From Cylindrotheca closterium (Eukaryota > Bacillariophyta > Bacillariophyceae > Bacillariales > Bacillariaceae): 11,341 bases of DNA. Where the stretch lies: assembly GCA_933822405.4 (NCBI GenBank), contig CAKOGP040002015.1, positions 1 to 11,341 on the forward strand, read 5' to 3'. The translations under genes and the position numbers were made by a program. A model generated the notes under the pieces. The model was not told the origin of the DNA and made no database searches. It worked only from the letters and a program-made list of their open reading frames with translations. Each line of letters begins with the position of its first letter. Positions within the stretch are counted from its first letter, which is position 1. Below, one piece after another: positions 7,223 to 11,341 of the stretch.

Positions 7223-8018
7223 CACAGTACCTGACCTTTACAGCAGAATCTTCCACCGGCAATCGTATGCGCTAGATAGCATTTAAGCGGTTAATGTTTC
7301 AGTTATTATTAAGTTCCAAGGATCAATTGTTCGATCCAAGCAAGCAGCTGACTGCACTGCTGAACAAGTTGGCAATTAAGAATCGCAACTAGGAACTAGG
7401 CGTGTACATCACTAGATTGGCATGACCAATGATGAAGATGAACTCAGGAAGAAGGAAGACTAAAAGGCAAAGGAGGAATTGAAGCATGGCCCATCATGGT
7501 GCCAGCCAATATGACCTGTTGTTGATACAATAGATGAAGGATCTCACAATGGATGGCAATGAAGATATTCATGCATCCAGAGCTCAACAAGAAGAATGAA
7601 ATTGAATGAAGGCAGCCAAAGCTGTTGTGCGAATGCTAATCATACTACTCTCTTGACCTACTTAGATCTTGCAAGCCAAAAGCAGGTTCAAGTACAATAT
7701 AAAACATACATGGTGACTTTGGTTTCAACTTGGTAATGACATGTGCTGACCAGGATACTTTTGATCCCGGATCAAAGTCTCTTAGTGAAAACACACTGAG
7801 TGGTACCATGCAGCTGCTGCAAGAAGAGCTTCAAGTGAGAGACCTGTACCTTGCACGGTATCATATGACACATCTGTTGTGCAGGAGTGTTTAGAAGGAC
7901 AGATAAGGGCAATGTCTTCCACTACAAAACTTTGTTTCGAGGAAGAATAGCAAGAGACTGTATTGACATTACCCGCAATGGATGTATGTGCGATCCCTGG
8001 CTGGTCAAGGTTAACATA
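7223..8018. other. Gene-free stretch right of the pol remnant
   Basis: No open frame here is convincing. In the plus sense, translation is broken by many stops, with one longer piece at about 7886-8030. That piece might be a decayed coding remnant, but I cannot name a family. A 17-bp perfect palindrome with a 1-bp centre lies at 7760-7776 (TTTGATCC-C-GGATCAAA). Confidence 0.4.
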
Positions 8019-8100
8019 CCAAAAAGTTTGATGGTCCGGATATGGATATAGAAATAAAAACCAAAGGTTCGATGGTCCGGATTTGGATATTGAAATGGAA
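8019..8100 (+). repeat. Tandem repeat of about 41 bp x 2
   Basis: Unit 1 (8019-8060) and unit 2 (8061-8100) share CCAAA, then GATGGTCCGGAT, TGGATAT and GAAAT in order, with a few substitutions and a 2-bp length difference. They lie directly before the larger repeat starting at about 8101. Confidence 0.65.
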
Positions 8101-8252
8101 TCACAACATGTGTTGTGTCGCTAAGCATAAAGCGACTGGTCCAAACTACTACACTTTAATAGTAGAACTCTTTGTAAATTTCAGGTTTGCAGACTGTGAT
8201 GAACAAATCACCCATCAAGGAGCAAACTAACCTTACTCAAGATGCAAGATGC
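8101..8252 (+). repeat. Repeat of about 150 bp, copy A (uninterrupted)
   Basis: Copy A starts with CACAACATGTGTTGTG, a 7-bp inverted repeat with a 2-bp centre. It continues through AAGCGACTGGTCCAAACTAC, TAGTAGAACTCTTTGTA, GGTTTGCAGA, GATGAACAAATCACC and GGAGCAAACTAAC, and ends near CAAGATG. Copy B has the same blocks in the same order. Copy A lacks the LTR element that splits copy B, so it shows the state before insertion (CTCTTTGTA followed by AATTTCAGG). Confidence 0.75.
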
Positions 8253-8319
8253 CACAACATGTGTTGTGCTGCTAAGCATGAAGCGACTGGTCCAAACTAC
8301 ACTAGTAGAACTCTTTGTA

Positions 8320-8511
8320 TGTTGGGAATTCACGTGCGCGTGTAAGAACTAATGAAGTACTTTTGGGACTAACAAAGTACTTGTTGAAAATCCAGGTTTA
8401 TATGGATTGAAAGTGGTCTTCAGGCGTGACAATTAGATAGGATATACCGGTAGCTGGGTGAGAACCAGCTTGTCACATTTTTGAGGACCAGACTGGCTGT
8501 TTTAGCCAACA
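8320..8511 (+). repeat. 5' LTR of the miniature element
   Basis: 192 bp, TGTTGG...CCAACA. It contains an internal imperfect 16-bp repeat (AACTAATGAAGTACTT then GACTAACAAAGTACTT) and a CACGTGCGCGTG block near the start. Relative to the 3' LTR it has 10 extra bases after TCCAG. Confidence 0.85.
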
Positions 8512-8524
8512 TGGTGTGATATAC
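8512..8524 (+). promoter_or_regulatory. Possible primer-binding site
   Basis: TGGTGTGATATAC begins at the first base after the 5' LTR. TGG complements the CCA tail of a tRNA. The rest matches the initiator-Met site usual in copia elements (TGGTATCAGAGC) only weakly, so the primer tRNA is unknown. Confidence 0.35.
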
Positions 8525-8595
8525 TGAGTTGCAGACAGACAGAATGTCCGATCGAATGAATCACATGCGCGATCCATCGCTCGAATGAAGGAGTG

Positions 8596-8776
8596 TGTTG
8601 GGAATTCACGTGCGCGTGTAAGAACTAATGAAGTACTGTGGGGACTAACAAAGTACTTGTGGAAAATCCAGATTAAAAGTGGTCTTCAGGCGTGACAAAT
8701 AATAGGATATACCGGTAGCTGGGTCAGAACCAGCTTGTCACATTTTTGAGGACCAGACTGGCTGTTTTAGCCAACA
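8596..8776 (+). repeat. 3' LTR of the miniature element
   Basis: 181 bp with the same ends as the 5' LTR and near-identical sequence. It is preceded by a purine-rich tract (8583-8595) and followed directly by the second TTGTA. Confidence 0.85.
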
Positions 8777-8857
8777 TTGTAATTGCAGGTTTGCAGATGG
8801 TGATGAACGAATCACCATCAAGGGGCAAACTAACATTGCTCAAGATGCTGCAAGAGA

Positions 8858-9461
8858 CGGTAACTAAATTGCTGGAGATTGCATAAGCTGTGCAAAAGGA
8901 GAACTCTTAAAAAAAAGAATTCTTGGCCATCAGTTGTTGATATCAAGATCACAACTGAAACCATCTTTGGTACCGGCCTTCCCAAAGACACAGGAAACGA
9001 AAGTTGTTCCATGACACTGCAATGGACAATTGGACTGAAAATAACAACAATAGAGAACAATGCATCACAAGTTGTGAGTTGATGGGATGGACTGGCATTG
9101 TGTTTGCTTTGCAAAACGCAGTACTGCTGATGAGCAGTGCTTCATGCTTTGAGCTTTGAGCTTGCCTTTTGTTCATCACTGTAGCAGGCGTAGTACTTGT
9201 ACCAGTATCTTACAATTTTAGTATCTGCATAGCTATGTCCAGGCAATTTTCTTCTACTCTAGTGGGGCTACCAGTAGGTCGAGGGTGCTGAATTATGCCC
9301 CTGATATTAAAAGCATCAATGAATTAGTCTCTGCCCCCACTTGTTTTCCCCACACTCTACTCTATTTCGGATCTATCTTAGACCTTTCTGCTTTTTGCAA
9401 TACTCGTAATGACCTTCCACGTCCAGTTTTTCAATTCTCATTCATTGTGGGAGGAACAATC
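8858..9461. other. Gene-free stretch before the spliced gene
   Basis: About 600 bp with no supported gene. A 67-codon plus-strand frame (8879-9082) has no recognisable feature and no partner in the surroundings. The last 150 bp are pyrimidine-rich on the plus strand (CCCCACACTCTACTC, 9349-9363) and are the likely promoter or 5' untranslated region of the gene starting at 9462. Confidence 0.4.
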
Positions 9462-10256
9462 ATGATGAAGGTGCGGAGATCGGTTCTTGCCGTACGTAGC
9501 CTTTCCACAAAACGGCTAGAGAGGTCGACGAAAGGTGACGCTGCATACGAAAGCTACTTGCAGTCTGCAACAGTACGACATCGACGAAACAGAGCGCGGA
9601 GTAAGTCTTTCTGCGGATTGATTGCTTCCAGGCATTTATATATCTTGCGCCCATCTGATACCTTCTCTTGGATTAAGCGAAAGAAAAGAAATTGCCTGAA
9701 AATAAGACTGAGCCAAAAAGGTTGAGTGGGAGACGAGAGAGAGCCGCGAAAAGCGTCGTAAGTATATCATTCATTGACGAGATTCTTTGAGACCGAAGCT
9801 TACAACTTTGAAATACAGATTCCAACTCGGACGGCAGGCACACAAACTCATCGAACTAAAAGAATTGGTGCTAGTGGAGATCTTGCCAAATCAGCAAGAA
9901 ACGTCCCCGAATCTTCTGTAGCCAAAAGATTAGGGATGACCTCTCAACCGCTTGCGGAAACTTCAACGCAAGTTGCTTCAAGCAAAAGCGCACCAATCAT
10001 AGAATCTGCTGATGCACATAGAAATCGTTCATCTTCAAAAATTCCGCTGTTGGTGTTGTTTGGATTGACGTCAGGAAGTATTGTATGGACGTTGGGGCAA
10101 TCTCATGAGATTCTAGAAAAAAATCCACTATTCCAGAAATATATCGATGAGGCGAGACAGCTTCTGCTGCCGCGAGGAGATGTGAAGAGCAAAGAAATGA
10201 AACAAGATCATACCAGTGAGAAGTCGAAGAAAGGTTGGCTCGCGTCTCTTTGGTGA
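9462..10256 (+). CDS. Three-exon gene, 218-residue probable mitochondrial single-span membrane protein
   Basis: Exons are 9462-9600, 9678-9757 and 9819-10256 (657 coding bases with TGA). Both introns begin GTAAGT. Intron 2 (61 bp, phase 0) ends TACAG; intron 1 (77 bp, phase 1) ends TTAAG. With these borders the frame is continuous, whereas either unspliced frame hits stops. An alternative acceptor for intron 1 six bases later also keeps the frame. The N-terminus (MMKVRRSVLAVRSLSTKRLERS) is rich in Arg and Ser and lacks acidic residues up to Glu20, as mitochondrial presequences do. Residues 47-145 are basic and Ser/Thr-rich, probably disordered. One membrane span lies at 148-165 (KIPLLVLFGL...IVW). 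A short amphipathic helix follows (NPLFQKYIDEARQLL), and the end is Lys-rich then GWLASLW. The layout suggests an inner-membrane accessory or assembly protein, but I do not recognise the family. It is isolated from the repeats around it and looks intact. Confidence 0.7.
9601..9677 (+). other. Intron 1 of the membrane-protein gene
   Basis: Donor GTAAGT directly after the phase-1 codon base. Pyrimidine run ACCTTCTCTTGG before acceptor TTAAG. The 77-bp length is typical of short algal introns. The acceptor is less certain than the donor, since AAG is a weaker acceptor than CAG. Confidence 0.6.
9758..9818 (+). other. Intron 2 of the membrane-protein gene
   Basis: 61 bp from GTAAGT to TACAG, phase 0. 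It carries TGA in frame (9777-9779 region), so it must be removed for the frame to continue into exon 3. Confidence 0.65.
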
Positions 10257-10397
10257 CGATCTTAAAGAGCTGTGTAGATTGCAGCAATATGTGAAAGTAT
10301 TGTAGCAATTATACTATGACGCAGTTTCTAACATCCCATATCTTCACATATATGCTTCATTCTATTCCGAGAACGAGAGCAAGAGCTAGAAGATACT

Positions 10398-11341
10398 TTG
10401 TATTGCATCCCTGTGGTGGAGATCCTTAAATCTGTTGTACATTACATTGCAGCAATAGGCATACTAGTGCTTTCACTTTTTCTAGAACAGACTTCTTTAG
10501 CCTCAAAAGTTTCAATCTTCACATCTTTCATCAATGCCATCATTGGCATTTCCAATGTGGAATGCTCTCTAATCAAATATGAAGAATCATCATCAGATGT
10601 GAGATTAGATGAGCCCTCTCATTCTTATGACTCTTCCCCTGACCTCATCACTCACTCCGAATTGTGAAAGATACAGTATGATTTTGATTTGAGATCTGAA
10701 CTCTACCCAGCTGCCCCGGATTCAGACCATGATGCTACACTTTCAGATGGAGCCCCTTCCAGAAACCCTCGAGGACCACAACCCGACACCGAGCCAGAAG
10801 ATACGGGACCTGGGGACCAAGCTGAGTTGACCGATTATGAAGAGGAAAGAGAGGTCCCACTCAGCGCTTGGGTCCATCTCATGACAAATCACTGTCGAGT
10901 GAAATGTGTCGGACCCACGACAAACAGCAAGCAAGACAATATCATATGTGGCAAGCTAAAGAGCAAGTGCCAACTCCGCCTCCACAAAGAACTTTGAAGC
11001 AGTGGCGAACGGGCAGCCCCACGTTGGTATGAAGGAGTCCCATCTACCAAGGACATTGACAAGGAAACTGGGGAATTTATTATTCACGGTCAACAATATG
11101 GTCAGTGTCAGACCGAGAAGGAAATGGATGAGCATCTCAACCGAGTCTCCACTGAGGTTCTCTCCATCTCAGACGAAGAGGAAGAGCATGATGACACCGA
11201 TGTCAATACTAGCAAAGTGGATTCTGAGGGACAATTCTTGGATGGCTCAGACGACGACCACCAAGACGACCTTGACCGAATCAATGAACTGATCGCTGAG
11301 ATCGAAGAGGCAAAGTTGAAGAAGCTGAAAGCGGAGAAGGC
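10398..11341 (+). pseudogene. Broken or multi-exon acidic protein gene, runs off the right edge
   Basis: Coding-like sequence runs along the plus strand but changes frame. One frame is open from 10398 with a single TGA (10665-10667) and reads Ser/Asp/Glu/Pro-rich (YEESSSDV, DSDHDATLSDG, TEPEDTGPGDQ) to about 10857. A second frame, open at 10841-11029, then looks more natural: Gln/Arg-rich, with WQAKEQVPTPPPQRTLKQW. From about 10998 the first frame takes over again and stays open to the window end: YEGVPSTKDIDKETGEFI, an acidic run (ISDEEEEHDDTD, DGSDDDHQDD), then a Glu/Lys heptad-like end (INELIAEIEEAKLKKLKAE) that should form a coiled coil. Two compensating frame changes and one stop fit a decayed gene. 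Unresolved introns are possible, but I found no clean borders. I recognise no family. The first 70 codons (hydrophobic) may not belong to it. Confidence 0.45.

Larger units (their letters stand above)
8320..8776 (+). mobile_element. TRIM-type miniature LTR retrotransposon (457 bp)
   Basis: Two direct LTRs (192 and 181 bp) flank 84 bp of interior. Both LTRs start TGTTGG and end CCAACA, the standard short inverted ends of copia-type LTRs. The element is bracketed by a perfect 5-bp target duplication, TTGTA (8315-8319 and 8777-8781), and an empty copy of the target repeat is present just upstream. The interior has no coding capacity. It begins with TGGTG right after the 5' LTR, as primer-binding sites do, and ends with purine-rich GAATGAAGGAGTG before the 3' LTR. 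This fits the TRIM class: non-coding, mobilised by proteins of another element. The LTRs differ by a 10-bp gap, a 1-bp gap and roughly 6 to 8 substitutions, so the insertion is not recent. Plus-strand orientation is inferred from the TGG and purine tract. Confidence 0.85.
8253..8857 (+). repeat. Repeat of about 150 bp, copy B, split by a miniature LTR element
   Basis: The left part is 8253-8319 and the right part 8777-8857; together they match copy A. The break lies in the CTCTTTGTA block, exactly where the 457-bp LTR element with its 5-bp target duplication sits. Copy B follows copy A directly, so the pair is a tandem duplication that predates the insertion. Confidence 0.7.

Noticed and set aside
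7886..8050. Possible remnant of a transposase-like coding sequence
   Set aside because: One frame is open for a short distance, but no motif or catalytic residues can be tied to a family, and stops flank it.
8320..8776. Reading the two copies as a simple satellite or tandem repeat
   Set aside because: The ends are TG...CA inverted repeats, a 5-bp target duplication brackets the pair, and the empty site is present, which fits an LTR element better.
9285..9725. 146-codon unspliced frame
   Set aside because: Only 9462-9600 of it is likely coding. The part before 9462 is leader-like, and the part after 9601 starts with a perfect GTAAGT donor and reads through an intron.
1..11341. CRISPR array, bacterial operon or tRNA/rRNA gene
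   Set aside because: No regularly spaced repeats, no cloverleaf or rRNA-like segment was recognised, and the gene structure is eukaryotic.

Overview
The window looks like nuclear DNA of a eukaryotic alga, most likely a diatom or another stramenopile. The grounds are Ty1/copia-type retroelement proteins of the kind common in diatom genomes (CoDi-like integrase C-terminus, RT and RNase H), very short spliceosomal introns (about 77 and 61 bp) with GTAAGT donors, and single genes scattered among repeats. Nothing points to a bacterium: there are no operons, no Shine-Dalgarno pattern and no RNA genes that I can see. Species cannot be assigned from the sequence alone.

Layout. Positions 1-1047 (minus strand) hold the end-truncated part of an unrecognised protein gene. 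Its best frame runs open off the left edge, and its N-terminal part is disturbed by a 13-G tract, an in-frame TAA and a degenerate tandem duplication of about 170 bp. Positions 1048-2007 are non-coding and contain a possible TATA box for what follows. Positions 2008-4761 (plus strand) hold a gag-like protein with a CCHC zinc knuckle and a retropepsin-like domain (DTG), broken once by an in-frame TGA. About 300 bp further on, in the opposite orientation (5060-7221, minus strand), lies the 3' half of a copia-type pol: integrase C-terminus, RT and RNase H. The integrase core is missing, the integrase-RT linker appears deleted, and the RT active-site YVDD reads YVND. Gag-protease and RT/RNase H are therefore convergent, which is not the normal copia order. 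Either one element was rearranged by inversion, or two elements abut, or (speculatively) this is an unusual two-strand element.

Positions 7222-8100 are gene-free with small repeats. Positions 8101-8857 are two copies of a repeat of about 150 bp. The second copy is split by a complete 457-bp element with near-identical LTRs of 192 and 181 bp, TGTTGG...CCAACA ends, an 84-bp non-coding interior and a perfect 5-bp target-site duplication (TTGTA). This is a TRIM-type miniature LTR retrotransposon, and the intact first repeat copy serves as its empty site.

Positions 9462-10256 (plus strand) form a three-exon gene for a 218-residue single-membrane-span protein with a mitochondrial-presequence-like N-terminus. 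Positions 10398-11341 (plus strand) carry a broken or multi-exon acidic reading frame that ends in an E/K-rich coiled coil and runs off the right edge.

The retroelement pieces are related by function (Gag and protease, then integrase, RT and RNase H), but all carry lesions and are probably not autonomous. The host genes at 1-1047, 9462-10256 and 10398-11341 show no visible functional link to each other.
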